DNA from: Chitinophagaceae bacterium
GTDB lineage: Bacteria > Bacteroidota > Bacteroidia > Chitinophagales > Chitinophagaceae
NCBI GenBank assembly: GCA_016720585.1
Contig: JADKKH010000008.1
Location: forward strand, 62,001 to 126,000
Reading direction: 5' to 3'
Length of the DNA: 64,000 bases
The notes under the pieces were generated by a model. That model searched no databases. It was not told the origin of the DNA and saw only the letters and a program-made list of their open reading frames with translations. The stretch's first letter is position 1, and each line of letters opens with the position of its first letter. Shown piece after piece: positions 9,666 to 18,634 of this stretch. The translations under genes and the position numbers were made by a program.

Positions 9666-12536
9666 ATGGAAAAAAAGGTTTTCTTCCTCGATGCTTTTGC
9701 CCTTGTGTTCAGGGCTTATTATGCACTTATCCGGAATCCACGATTAACTTCAAAAGGGAAAAACACCAACGCACAATTTGGTTTTACCAATGCATTGGTA
9801 GAGTTGATCACCAAACAGAAGCCCTCTCACATGGCGGTCTGCTTTGATACTTCTGCCCCCACCGAACGGCATACTGACTTCGCTGCTTACAAAGCCAATC
9901 GCCAGGAAACCCCGGAAGATATTCTTGCGGCAACACCCGACATTAAAAGAATCATTGAGGGATTTAATATCCCGGTGATTGCGATTGACGGATATGAAGC
10001 AGATGATGTAATAGGTACGTTAAGCAAAAAAGCAGAAAAAGCCGGTTATGAAGTTTATATGGTGACACCCGATAAAGATTATGGCCAGCTGGTTTCAAAA
10101 AAAATTAAAATATACAAACCCGCCTACCAGGGAAATGATGCCGAAATAATGGGGCCGGAAGAAATATGTGCCAAATGGAATATAAAAGATGTCAGCCAGG
10201 TGATCGATATGCTGGGTATGATGGGTGATTCGGTCGATAATATTCCGGGTATCCCCGGAGTAGGAGAAAAAACAGCCGCAAAGTTCCTGGCTGAATATGG
10301 TTCCCTGGAAAAAACATTAGAAAATGCGGATAAGATAAAAGGAGCGATGGGTGAAAAAGTGAAAAAGGGAAAAGAGATGGCTATTCTCTCAAAAAAATTG
10401 GCCACTATTATTCTTGATGTGCCGGTTGATTTTCATGAAGAGGATTTCAGGTTAAAAGAATGGAATAAAGAAAAATTGAAAGAAGTCTTTGCTGAATTAG
10501 AATTCAGAACACTGGGTAAAAGATTGTTGGGTGACGATTTTACAGTAGCCGGCTCATCAAAAGCTGTTGTAGAAAAAGAAATACCCCAGGGCGTGCAGAC
10601 GGATTTATTTGGAAATATTGTAGAGAGTACTGACCCGATAGCTATCGGGTCGAAAGTCGGGAGTCGGGAGTCGGTTCTTGATGATGCAGAAATATTTGAT
10701 AACTTGTCTGTTGATAAGAACATTAACAATAGCCCTCACAAATACGAGGCAATAGAAGGCGATGCGTCTATCAAAAAGCTGGTTTTAGCACTAAAAAAAT
10801 ATAATGAAATATGTTTTGATACGGAAACCACCGGCATCGACGCCAATGATACAGAACTTGTTGGTTTGAGTTTTTCGGTGAAACCCGGAGAAGCTTTTTA
10901 TGTTCCCTGTCCGGCCGATCAGAAAAGAACCAAAGAAATACTGGCTCATTTTGAAACCTTATTTGCTGATAAGAAAAAAACCTGGATCGGGCAGAATACC
11001 AAATTCGACCTGCTGGTATTAAAATGGTATGGTATAGAAATAAAAGGAGAGCTCTTTGATACGATGCTGGCTCATTATGTTATTGAACCCGACGGAAAAA
11101 GAAGTATGGATATCCTGAGTGAACGTTTCTTGGGTTATGAACCGGTGCATATTGAAGAACTCATCGGGAAGAAAGGTAAGACACAGGGCACCATGAGAGA
11201 TGTGGATATTGAAAAGGTAAAAGAATATGCTGGTGAGGATGCAGACATTACCCTCCAGTTGAAAAATGTTTTTGTTCCGCTACTTAAAAAGAAAGAGGTA
11301 GAAAAAGTTTTTACGGAAGTGGAAAATCCATTGGTGAAAGTGCTGGTGGATATGGAATTTGAAGGAATAAAAATTGATGTTGATTTTCTCGCGGATTATT
11401 CCAGGGAATTGGAGAAAGACGCCAAAAAAGCTGAAGAGAGTGTATATAAACAGGCCGGGGTTCGTTTCAACCTGGCATCACCCAAACAACTGGGAGAAGT
11501 CTTGTTTGATAAACTGAAACTGGATCCTTCCGCTAAAAAAACAAAAACGGGGCAGTACCAGACCGGTGAAGATGTATTATTAAAACTCGCTGCCAAAGGT
11601 CACCAGATAGTAGATGACATCCTAACATTCCGGGAGCTGACAAAATTAAAATCAACTTATGCTGATGCGCTGCCCCTGATGATAAATAAAAAAACCGGGA
11701 GGGTTCATACCTCCTTTGCTCAGGCTGTTGCCGTTACGGGAAGGTTAAGCAGCAATAATCCCAATCTGCAAAATATCCCGGTAAGAACAGACCGGGGCAA
11801 GGAGATACGAAAAGCCTTTATTCCCCGGGACAATAAACATATTTTACTTTCTGCCGACTATTCACAGATCGAATTAAGAATTGTTGCCGCCATCAGCGGT
11901 GATACCAATATGTGTAAAGCATTTAAAGACGGAACCGACATTCATACTGCCACGGCCGCCCGGGTTTATAATATCAATGAGAAAGAAGTAACCAAAGAAA
12001 TGCGGTACAAAGCCAAGAGTGTGAACTTCGGTATCATTTACGGGCAGGGGGCCTTTGGATTAGCCGACAATCTGGGCATCAGCAGAGCAGAAGCCAAAGA
12101 AATTATTGATAACTATAAAAAACAATTTCCCGGTATTCAGAAATACATGGATGACACGATCAATTTTGCCCGGGAAAACGGTTATGTTGAAACATTGATG
12201 GGCAGGAAACGATGGCTAAGGGATATAAACTCCGCCAATTTCACGGTTCGGGGATTTGCCGAACGTAACGCCATCAACTCACCCATACAGGGAACGGCCG
12301 CCGACATGATAAAGCTGGCCATGCAAAAAGTACAGGCAGCTATGCAAAAAGAAAAAATGCAAAGCAAAATGATTTTGCAGGTACATGATGAACTGGTCTT
12401 TGATGCAGTGAAATCAGAAGTAAAAGAATTGAAGCCGTTGATAGTGGCATGTATGCAATCGGCTATGTCATTACCTCATAAAGTGCCGGTAACTGCCGAA
12501 TGCGGTGAAGGCAAAAACTGGCTGGAAGCCCATTAA
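9666..12536 (+). CDS. polA: DNA polymerase I
   Basis: PolA fills gaps in repair and Okazaki fragment maturation. All three modules are intact: the N-terminal 5'-nuclease (residues 1-290, with the helix-hairpin-helix IPGIPGVGEKTA), a proofreading 3'-5' exonuclease with FDTETTGID, GQNTKFDLL and YAGEDAD, and the polymerase with DYSQIELR (motif A), KSVNFGIIYG (motif B) and QVHDELVFD (motif C). At 956 residues it is somewhat longer than E. coli PolA. A repeat-derived insertion lies in the linker near residues 322-340. The hydroxylase gene follows after 2 bp. Confidence 0.97.
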   Translation: MEKKVFFLDAFALVFRAYYALIRNPRLTSKGKNTNAQFGFTNALVELITKQKPSHMAVCFDTSAPTERHTDFAAYKANRQETPEDILAATPDIKRIIEGFNIPVIAIDGYEADDVIGTLSKKAEKAGYEVYMVTPDKDYGQLVSKKIKIYKPAYQGNDAEIMGPEEICAKWNIKDVSQVIDMLGMMGDSVDNIPGIPGVGEKTAAKFLAEYGSLEKTLENADKIKGAMGEKVKKGKEMAILSKKLATIILDVPVDFHEEDFRLKEWNKEKLKEVFAELEFRTLGKRLLGDDFTVAGSSKAVVEKEIPQGVQTDLFGNIVESTDPIAIGSKVGSRESVLDDAEIFDNLSVDKNINNSPHKYEAIEGDASIKKLVLALKKYNEICFDTETTGIDANDTELVGLSFSVKPGEAFYVPCPADQKRTKEILAHFETLFADKKKTWIGQNTKFDLLVLKWYGIEIKGELFDTMLAHYVIEPDGKRSMDILSERFLGYEPVHIEELIGKKGKTQGTMRDVDIEKVKEYAGEDADITLQLKNVFVPLLKKKEVEKVFTEVENPLVKVLVDMEFEGIKIDVDFLADYSRELEKDAKKAEESVYKQAGVRFNLASPKQLGEVLFDKLKLDPSAKKTKTGQYQTGEDVLLKLAAKGHQIVDDILTFRELTKLKSTYADALPLMINKKTGRVHTSFAQAVAVTGRLSSNNPNLQNIPVRTDRGKEIRKAFIPRDNKHILLSADYSQIELRIVAAISGDTNMCKAFKDGTDIHTATAARVYNINEKEVTKEMRYKAKSVNFGIIYGQGAFGLADNLGISRAEAKEIIDNYKKQFPGIQKYMDDTINFARENGYVETLMGRKRWLRDINSANFTVRGFAERNAINSPIQGTAADMIKLAMQKVQAAMQKEKMQSKMILQVHDELVFDAVKSEVKELKPLIVACMQSAMSLPHKVPVTAECGEGKNWLEAH
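10632..10674 (+). repeat. palindrome plus 7-bp tandem repeat inside polA
   Basis: A perfect 20-bp palindrome (10632-10651, core CCCGATAGCTATCGGG) is followed by AGTCGGG-AGTCGGG-AGTCGG (10655-10674). Both look like intergenic repeat material, but they are in frame and encode TDPIAIGSKVGSRES in the linker between the 5'-nuclease and exonuclease domains. Confidence 0.75.
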
Positions 12537-12538
12537 GT

Positions 12539-13324
12539 ATGAACTGGTCCTTCTATTTTAAAGATGTGGCTATTATTGGAAGCCGTTATTTAATTATAAC
12601 CTCTATCGCTTTTTTTATTTGCTATGTGGTATTGCGCCGGATGATCCGTTCCAAAAAAATTCAACAACGGTTCCCGGAATTTAAAGACTATGCCCGGGAG
12701 ATCATTTTTTCTGTGCTTACTATATTTATTATGGCCTTTATTCCTGCCCTCGTTTTGGGTAGTCCCGAAATGGCCCGGCACACTAAATTCTACAGGGACA
12801 TAAACCAACAGGGAACAGCGTATTTTATTTTTGCATTCCCGATCATGGCGATCATGCATGACACCTACTTCTATTGGATGCACCGGCTGATGCATCATCC
12901 GTCAATTTTTAAAATCGTTCACCTGGTTCATCACAAATCAACCAACCCCAGCCCTTTTGCGGCTTATGCTTTTCATCCGCTGGAAGCGATAGTGGAAGCC
13001 GGGATATTCCTGGTATTCGTCTTTACGATCCCGGTTCATTTATTTCACCTGCTTTTTTTCTTCCTGTTTATGATCGTATATAATGTATATGGCCATCTGG
13101 GCTGGGAGCTTTATCCCAAAGGATTCAGCAGGCATTGGCTGGGTAAATGGATCAATACTTCGATTAATCATAATATGCACCACCAGTATTTTAAAGGTAA
13201 CTATGGTTTGTATTTTTTATTCTGGGACAGGATGATGGGCACCATCCGGAAAGATTACGATGACCATTTTGATGAAGTTAAAAACAGAACGGTTCCAGCT
13301 CCCTTAGCTAAACCACAGTTATGA
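12539..13324 (+). CDS. sterol desaturase / fatty acid hydroxylase family protein
   Basis: A 261-residue integral membrane di-iron enzyme. The eight-histidine signature is present as HDTYFYWMHRLMHH, HLVHHKS and HNMHHQYF, with about four to five membrane segments around it. Members hydroxylate or desaturate lipid substrates using O2. The substrate cannot be told from sequence. It starts 2 bp after polA and precedes a truncated globin by 40 bp, so the three may share a transcript. An oxygen-handling link to the globin is only inference. Confidence 0.85.
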   Translation: MNWSFYFKDVAIIGSRYLIITSIAFFICYVVLRRMIRSKKIQQRFPEFKDYAREIIFSVLTIFIMAFIPALVLGSPEMARHTKFYRDINQQGTAYFIFAFPIMAIMHDTYFYWMHRLMHHPSIFKIVHLVHHKSTNPSPFAAYAFHPLEAIVEAGIFLVFVFTIPVHLFHLLFFFLFMIVYNVYGHLGWELYPKGFSRHWLGKWINTSINHNMHHQYFKGNYGLYFLFWDRMMGTIRKDYDDHFDEVKNRTVPAPLAKPQL

Positions 13325-13364
13325 ATAATATTTTTCCCGAACGGGTACTACTGATACTAAACAC

Positions 13365-13742
13365 ATGAAAAAAGATATCGCCAACCGGGAAGATCTATTA
13401 ATACTGATGAAAAGTTTTTATGAAAAATTATTAGCTGACAGTACCATCAGTTATTTATTCACCGGTATTGCTAAGATAAATTTAGAACATCACTTACCGG
13501 TACTGGTTGATTTCTGGGATTCGATTTTATTTCAGTCAGACACGTACCGAAAGAATGCCCTGCAACCACACCTGGATTTACACCAGAAATCTCCGCTGAC
13601 CCCGCATCATTTTGAAACCTGGCTCCGTTATTTTAAAGAATCGGTTGACGAAAAATTTACCGGAGATAACGCATTTATAATCAAAGAAAGAGCTACCAGT
13701 ATCGCCACGGTCATGCAAATAAAGACCCATCAGCTATCCTAG
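13365..13742 (+). CDS. group III truncated hemoglobin
   Basis: This 125-residue product matches group III 2/2 globins: it has FYEKLLADSTISYLF in the A/B region, the LVDFWDSILF helix with the conserved Phe-Trp, and HHFETWLRYF carrying the proximal-side His. Such globins bind O2 or NO and are often linked to nitrosative or microaerobic stress. The gene follows the hydroxylase gene by 40 bp. No separate promoter was identified. Confidence 0.85.
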   Translation: MKKDIANREDLLILMKSFYEKLLADSTISYLFTGIAKINLEHHLPVLVDFWDSILFQSDTYRKNALQPHLDLHQKSPLTPHHFETWLRYFKESVDEKFTGDNAFIIKERATSIATVMQIKTHQLS

Positions 13743-13768
13743 CTTCTTTCCATTTATCACCTGATTTG

Positions 13769-13799
13769 TTGGTAGCTTATATTAATATTCCTATCTTTT
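13769..13799 (+). promoter_or_regulatory. promoter for DUF1579 lipoprotein gene
   Basis: TTG (13769-13771), 20 bp spacer, TATCTTTT (13792-13799); the ATG at 13819 is 19 bp downstream. Confidence 0.5.
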
Positions 13800-13818
13800 A
13801 AGGCTAAAACTTATTAGT

Positions 13819-14481
13819 ATGAAACAAATAACCTTAACGCTCTGCGCAGCAACCCTGCTGCTTTTTTCCTGCAATGATAAAAAGAAAACGGATGAAGGAA
13901 AATCAGAAACTACTGCAACTGAAACAAAAACAACCGGAACAGAATCAACAAAAGAAGTTATGGCCACACCGGATTCTGCAACGATGATGAAAAATTGGCA
14001 GGAGTATATGACTCCTGGTGATGTTCACAAAATGATGGCGAAATGGGATGGTGCCTGGACCGGTGACATCACCATGTGGATGTATCCCGGTGCACCTGAA
14101 CAAAAAACTGTTGGAACTCTTGTAAACAAAATGATCCTGAATGGTCTTTATCTGCAAGGCACCAATACCGGAAATATGATGGGCATGCCTTTTAGCGGCC
14201 TGAGCACAACCGCATACGATATTCACCTCAAAGAATTTATAAACACCTGGATAGATAATATGGGTAGTGGTATTATGGTGTTGAAAGGACCCTGGGATGA
14301 AGCCACTAAAACAATAACCCTGAAAGGAAAAATGACAGACCCAGGAACAAAAGCAGAAGTTGATGTACGGGAGACCTTTAGAATTATTGATGATAATACA
14401 CATGAAATGGAAATGTTCATCATGATGCCAGAAGGCAAGGAGTTTAAAACCATGAACATTAAGTATACACGCAAAAAATAA
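13819..14481 (+). CDS. DUF1579 family lipoprotein
   Basis: The 220-residue protein has a lipoprotein signal (LLLFSCNDKK, Cys18), a Thr/Glu/Lys-rich linker and then a DUF1579 beta-barrel-like domain beginning MAKWDGAWTGDITMWMYPG. The family is named for sequence only; its members are predicted lipocalin-like folds of unknown ligand. It is transcribed toward the inverted-repeat element at 14501 and faces a convergent gene. Confidence 0.8.
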   Translation: MKQITLTLCAATLLLFSCNDKKKTDEGKSETTATETKTTGTESTKEVMATPDSATMMKNWQEYMTPGDVHKMMAKWDGAWTGDITMWMYPGAPEQKTVGTLVNKMILNGLYLQGTNTGNMMGMPFSGLSTTAYDIHLKEFINTWIDNMGSGIMVLKGPWDEATKTITLKGKMTDPGTKAEVDVRETFRIIDDNTHEMEMFIMMPEGKEFKTMNIKYTRKK

Positions 14482-14500
14482 TCAGTACGGGGTTTTTAGA

Positions 14501-14640
14501 ATAAAGAGGCTGTCACAAAAGGGTCAATCTTTGTCATATTGAGCTATGACGAAATAGGGTAAAGATTGACCAGCAAATTTGTAAACATTTCGATTAACTC
14601 AATGTGACAAATTTGCTGGCTTTTGAGACAGCCTCTTTAT
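14501..14640. repeat. 130-bp three-stem inverted-repeat element, copy 2 (opposite orientation)
   Basis: Read on the minus strand, this copy matches the 1422-1555 element along its 130-bp core with only a handful of base differences. Its outer arms (ATAAAGAGGCTGT and complement) extend to the stop codon of the convergent minus-strand gene, whose stop TAA at 14640-14642 uses the last base. The first bases follow the DUF1579 stop by 19 bp. The outer stem carries one mismatch (CTGTCAC versus GAGACAG). Confidence 0.85.
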
Positions 14641-15209
14641 TATCCTGCCTGTTCATACGCTTTCTTTATCCAGGCTATTAAATCTTTATTGACAGCTTTG
14701 GCTTCTTCTATTTTAATGCGATGGGTACACATAGCATTCCACTTGCTTCCATCCTCTGCCATGCCGGAAGGAGCAACGCCTTTAATATTTAATCCAATAT
14801 CCAGCCGGTCTTTTGTGGAGGGTTGTATGATAGCAAACTGTTTTTTTCTTCGCAAGCTGACATAGGCTTTTTTGGGTGACACCTCAACATCTTTTCCAAA
14901 CTTGTTTATTTCCGTCATGATCTTATCATGCCAGGGCCTGAGGTTTTCCTTGCCTTTATATTGTTCAGCTATCCAGTCGGTGTCATTTTCTGCCGCTGCG
15001 GCATGACTTTGTTTGGCATTATGAACCAGCATGTTTGCGTTGCCATGAGTGAAGCCGTGCTTTTCTTTTAAAAAATTCACCAGTTCACCATGCTTCGAAA
15101 AACCGCTTTTATTCAGAATGGTAACCCATTCTTTTAATTTTTTGCCAGTATTCTTTTCAATATTGGCCAGTTGTGTTGCGTAGGCTTTATCTAATGATCC
15201 AGTAGTCAT
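14640..15209 (-). CDS. DUF4287 / DUF5655 protein
   Basis: A 189-residue cytosolic protein. The N-terminal half (residues 1-70, KEWVTILNKSGFSKHGELVNFLKEKHGFTHGNANMLV) fits DUF4287, and the C-terminal half with VSLRRKKQFAIIQPSTKDRLDIGL fits DUF5655. The combination is common and uncharacterised; the second domain resembles small DNA- or ligand-binding modules. The gene is 3 bp downstream of a DUF1801 gene, so they form an operon. Confidence 0.75.
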   Translation of the reverse strand: MTTGSLDKAYATQLANIEKNTGKKLKEWVTILNKSGFSKHGELVNFLKEKHGFTHGNANMLVHNAKQSHAAAAENDTDWIAEQYKGKENLRPWHDKIMTEINKFGKDVEVSPKKAYVSLRRKKQFAIIQPSTKDRLDIGLNIKGVAPSGMAEDGSKWNAMCTHRIKIEEAKAVNKDLIAWIKKAYEQAG

Positions 15210-15212
15210 AAT

Positions 15213-15668
15213 TTATTTTTTAAAAGCTTTTAGATAATATTCGATCCATTTTTCAACGGTAACTTTTGATGCCAATTCACCCATTAATTTATACGGGATA
15301 TTTTCTGGTTTCTTAAACCGGATACAGGATTTGCCCATATCCAGCTTTCCCACTCCAACTTTGGCATATTCATCCGTAAACCATTTCAGGAGTTTTGGAT
15401 TGGCGTACACCCCCATATGATACACAGCAATAAAATTTTTTTGCGAGGCAATATTCATAAAGGGCAATGGAAGTTTTGGGTTACAATGATAACCAGCCGG
15501 ATAAATAGAATGAGGAACATAATATCCAATCATTCCATAGCCCATCCCTTCTGAAAATCCTTTAGGCAAATTTTTTTTTATCACTTTTCTTAGTTCGGTG
15601 ATGGCCTTTTGCCGGTCTGCCGGTAACTCAGCAATATACTGTTCTACGGTAGTTGCTTTGGATTGCAT
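15213..15668 (-). CDS. DUF1801 (YdhG-like) protein
   Basis: I place the start at 15668 (MQSKATTVEQYIAELP), because the 7 upstream codons to 15689 are AT-rich and add no family sequence. DUF1801 features are GMGYGMIGYYVPHS, FIAVYHMGVYANP and GKSCIRFKKPENIP. The family has an YdhG/frataxin-like fold, and its function is not established. It is transcribed with the DUF4287/DUF5655 gene that begins 3 bp downstream. Confidence 0.75.
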   Translation of the reverse strand: MQSKATTVEQYIAELPADRQKAITELRKVIKKNLPKGFSEGMGYGMIGYYVPHSIYPAGYHCNPKLPLPFMNIASQKNFIAVYHMGVYANPKLLKWFTDEYAKVGVGKLDMGKSCIRFKKPENIPYKLMGELASKVTVEKWIEYYLKAFKK

Positions 15669-15760
15669 AAAATAAATATTTGTGTACAATATTTTTTTAG
15701 AATTCCCTGGAAAATTTATTTAACTCCAATGACAGTTTTTTTAAGTTATAACTTAATGGC

Positions 15761-16144
15761 TTATCGGGGAACAGAATGAAGCCCGATCCGGTTGCCCTCG
15801 GTATCAATGATCACCGCCATAAAACCATACTCAGGTGAAATTTCAGTTTTGGGCACCATGATTTTCCCCCCGGCCGCTTCCACTTTATCCAGCACTTGTT
15901 GTACATCCGGATTTCCATTCAGATAGATCAATGGGCCGTCTGTGGCAGAAGGTTTATGAAAGCCCCCGCTATCCACCAGGGCGCCTCCTACCTGTGTCAT
16001 CATATCATCCAGGGGAAACATCCGCATTTTTATATTAGGGAGATCCAGCGGAGCCAGTTTTATATTAAAAATAGTTTCATAGAATTTTGTAGCACGCTCC
16101 AGGTCGGTGGTTCCTATTTCGAACCAGCTTATTGCATTATTCAT
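15761..16144 (-). CDS. VOC (glyoxalase/bleomycin resistance) family protein
   Basis: A 127-residue protein with the paired beta-alpha-beta-beta-beta units of vicinal oxygen chelate proteins: WFEIGTTDLERATKFYETIF at the start and DTEGNRIGLHS at the end. Members bind a metal and act as glyoxalases, dioxygenases or antibiotic-binding proteins. The substrate cannot be assigned. It is in a run of minus-strand genes, 22 bp from the rhodanese gene upstream-facing end. Confidence 0.8.
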   Translation of the reverse strand: MNNAISWFEIGTTDLERATKFYETIFNIKLAPLDLPNIKMRMFPLDDMMTQVGGALVDSGGFHKPSATDGPLIYLNGNPDVQQVLDKVEAAGGKIMVPKTEISPEYGFMAVIIDTEGNRIGLHSVPR

Positions 16145-16165
16145 ATTGATTGATTTAAGTTGTTT

Positions 16166-16747
16166 TTACTGTTGCACATATAATTGTTGGTTACAGGCTT
16201 TATCCTTTACCCTTTCTTTCCAAACGGACATTCCTTGCTGCATATTGGTAACATGTTTAAATCCATTTTGAGTAAGCATATAACTTGCCCGGGGACTTCG
16301 ATGACTGTGTGAACAATAAACTACCACTTCCCTGTCTTTATATTTTTCCAATTCGCTTATCCTTTTCTCCAATTCCTGAACAGGGATATTCATTGCATTT
16401 CTAAGGCTGCCGAATTTATCCACAGCGCGGCCTTCAAATTCTTCCGGCGTACGAACATCGAGTAACAAAATATTTTTTTCGCCAACTGAATCAATAAAAG
16501 AACATAAAAGTTCGGGTTCCACTTTCTTAAAAACAACCGTTGACTTTTGCACCAACTTCATATCGCAATGCTTACAGGTGCCAGGTTTAGTGTAAACGGC
16601 ATTATCACAATCACTGCCGCAGGGAAGGCAAACATATTCACCGTTTGTTTCATTAATTGTTGGCTGCTTGCCATCTGAACAATTTTCTGCTGTTAGCGAA
16701 AAGAACAACAAGCTGCAAACACAAAACGCTTTCAGCATACTTTTCAT
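16166..16747 (-). CDS. exported rhodanese with heavy-metal-binding N-terminal domain
   Basis: A 193-residue protein with an N-terminal signal segment. Residues 35-65 (YVCLPCGSDCDNAVYTKPG, CKHCDMKL) are a Cys-rich heavy-metal-binding domain of the type found in copper/zinc transport proteins. Residues 80-185 are a rhodanese domain with the active loop VVVYCSHSHRSPRAS. The Cys in YCSHSHRS would carry persulfide. A periplasmic sulfur- or metal-related function is likely, but the partner is not visible. It lies 13 bp from the DUF2911 gene, which is upstream in transcription. Confidence 0.75.
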   Translation of the reverse strand: MKSMLKAFCVCSLLFFSLTAENCSDGKQPTINETNGEYVCLPCGSDCDNAVYTKPGTCKHCDMKLVQKSTVVFKKVEPELLCSFIDSVGEKNILLLDVRTPEEFEGRAVDKFGSLRNAMNIPVQELEKRISELEKYKDREVVVYCSHSHRSPRASYMLTQNGFKHVTNMQQGMSVWKERVKDKACNQQLYVQQ

Positions 16748-16760
16748 TTATACTTTATAC

Positions 16761-17873
16761 TTACTGGTTAATATCTTTTCCTTCTTTCAATTTTGCTATT
16801 TGCCCTTCCAATGTTTTTTTGGCTGCATCATTAGGTGCCTGAACCATGGCTTTATCCGCATATTTAATAGCATTTATAAAATCACCAATAGACGAATAGC
16901 CGCTCATCAATCCATTATTAACGCCCCATACATCACCATATCTTTTTTCACTGGCTTTAAAAACTTCCATTGCCCTATCTGGTCTTTTCTGCCCGATCAG
17001 CTGTCGACCATAGGCTGTGTATTGATTGGCAGTCGCTATCAGCAAGGCTTCATTCATTGTAGAATCCGCTTGTGGAATCCGGCTTAATTTCTCATAGGCT
17101 GTTGCAAGATTTCTCAATGTAATAAAGCTTTTTTGCCCCTGAAAACCATTAATGGCACGGATACTCCAGGCCAAGGCTTCTTCTAAATTAATATTCTTAT
17201 TCAGGCAATATTGTGCGGCCTGCAGCATGTTCGTACTGTTAAATCCTTTCTGGCTGGTTACCTGGTCCCGTAACCTTGCTATCACTATATTGTCAACATC
17301 TACTTCAATTTTAAAAGGCACTGACAGTTTTTCCCACTGCATAGCCACCACACAATACTTTTCTTTGTGATCTATAAATTCATACTTCAACCATTCCACA
17401 CTTTTTTCAAGTGTAACAGGTTTTACATTCACCCGCAACACATCGTTTTTTTCTTCGTAATAAAAACTGCCCCAGGCATCATTTTGTGCTGAAAAGATAA
17501 GCGTCACATTATCTGCTGCCATTACCATATGCAAGCCGTATGTTCCCGCCTTTATATCTTTTCCTTCCACTTTTACATCATGCTCAAATGTGATGGTTGT
17601 GTTTTCATTGGCGCCGGCCCTCCATGGTGAAGTTGGTTTGTTAGTAATAAAATTGGTAGTACTGAAGCCATAGGTTACAAGGTTACCCTCTCCATAAATT
17701 TTTCCTTCCCGTTTGTTAACATCAGGTCTCGAATATTTGATTGTTATAGATGTTATACCCACTTCCTCGCTAATGGTGGCTCTTGGGTTGTTGCCGCTTG
17801 GTGGTACATCCATTTGTGCAAAGGAATGCACAGCAATAAAAAATATTACCGATAAGAATGAAATTCGTTTCAT
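16761..17873 (-). CDS. DUF2911 domain protein with TPR-like tail
   Basis: A 370-residue exported protein (signal peptide ending SFAQ). Residues 30-195 match DUF2911: NNPRATISEEVGITSITIKY, SPWRAGANENTTITF and KAGTYGLHMVM. The C-terminal 170 residues are helical repeats with two TPR-like units (EKLSRIPQADSTMNEALL, DRAMEVFKASEKRYGDVW). The family is widespread in Bacteroidota, of unknown role. Confidence 0.8.
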   Translation of the reverse strand: MKRISFLSVIFFIAVHSFAQMDVPPSGNNPRATISEEVGITSITIKYSRPDVNKREGKIYGEGNLVTYGFSTTNFITNKPTSPWRAGANENTTITFEHDVKVEGKDIKAGTYGLHMVMAADNVTLIFSAQNDAWGSFYYEEKNDVLRVNVKPVTLEKSVEWLKYEFIDHKEKYCVVAMQWEKLSVPFKIEVDVDNIVIARLRDQVTSQKGFNSTNMLQAAQYCLNKNINLEEALAWSIRAINGFQGQKSFITLRNLATAYEKLSRIPQADSTMNEALLIATANQYTAYGRQLIGQKRPDRAMEVFKASEKRYGDVWGVNNGLMSGYSSIGDFINAIKYADKAMVQAPNDAAKKTLEGQIAKLKEGKDINQ

Positions 17874-17950
17874 ATAGCAGTTGTTTTAATGTTGGGTAAA
17901 TTTATTGCTTTAAAGTTCCGGAAATAAAACCTTCGAACCTTTTCCGTTCA

Positions 17951-18478
17951 TCATTTCCTTCGCCTGTATTCGAGGTCATATTCGGTGGACCAGCTAATTC
18001 CTTTATCCTTAGATATTTCGCCCTGCTGTCTGAGTTTGACCGGACTTAAATTAGTAAACGTCATTTTGCGGATGGCCATCGTATCCTGGCTTATGGGAAA
18101 GGGCGAGGAGGTATAAATAATCTTATTATTGTCGAATACTCCCAACAAATATTCATTACTCCCGCCTGCATTATCCACCCAGGTTTGTTGCCATTGTTTG
18201 GTACCAGCATTATAGGTATTAAAGCTCTTTCCGGCATACCGAATACCCTGGCTGATGCTGGCGCTTGTCCATTCTTCCAGGATGACACAACTGTCAAGAA
18301 TCAAACTGATTTTGCTATCCCCGGCTTTTTGTCCATTGGGGCCAAAGGCTTCCCATTCGCCAAGCCAGAAATCAAATTGCCGGTAAACCGGGCTGCTGCA
18401 GGGAGGTTTGGAGGCAGATTGTCCAAAAGAAGAATGCATTAAGGAACAAAGTAAAAATAAGGTGGTGAATTGACGCAT
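17951..18478 (-). CDS. exported DUF1579-like / lipocalin-like protein
   Basis: The start at 18478 gives a clean signal peptide (MRQFTTLFLLCSLMHSSFGQ); the longer frame to 18511 only adds non-family residues. The mature part opens with FDFWLGEWEAFGPNGQKAG and continues as a beta-rich domain (SCVILEEWTSA, AGGSNEYLLGVFDNN), like many Bacteroidota exported beta-barrel proteins annotated as DUF1579-like. Ligand and role are unknown. Confidence 0.6.
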   Translation of the reverse strand: MRQFTTLFLLCSLMHSSFGQSASKPPCSSPVYRQFDFWLGEWEAFGPNGQKAGDSKISLILDSCVILEEWTSASISQGIRYAGKSFNTYNAGTKQWQQTWVDNAGGSNEYLLGVFDNNKIIYTSSPFPISQDTMAIRKMTFTNLSPVKLRQQGEISKDKGISWSTEYDLEYRRRK

Positions 18479-18634
18479 GGCAGTTATTTCAGGCAAGACA
18501 GCCATTTCCATCTTATTGCTGTTCCATTTATCCGCTTTTTATACCAGCAGTAATAGAAATAAAAAACCGTTTCACCCCCGGTACGGTCCGGGATGGCAAA
18601 ACGGGATTTAATAGTTTAATACCAATAATAAAAG

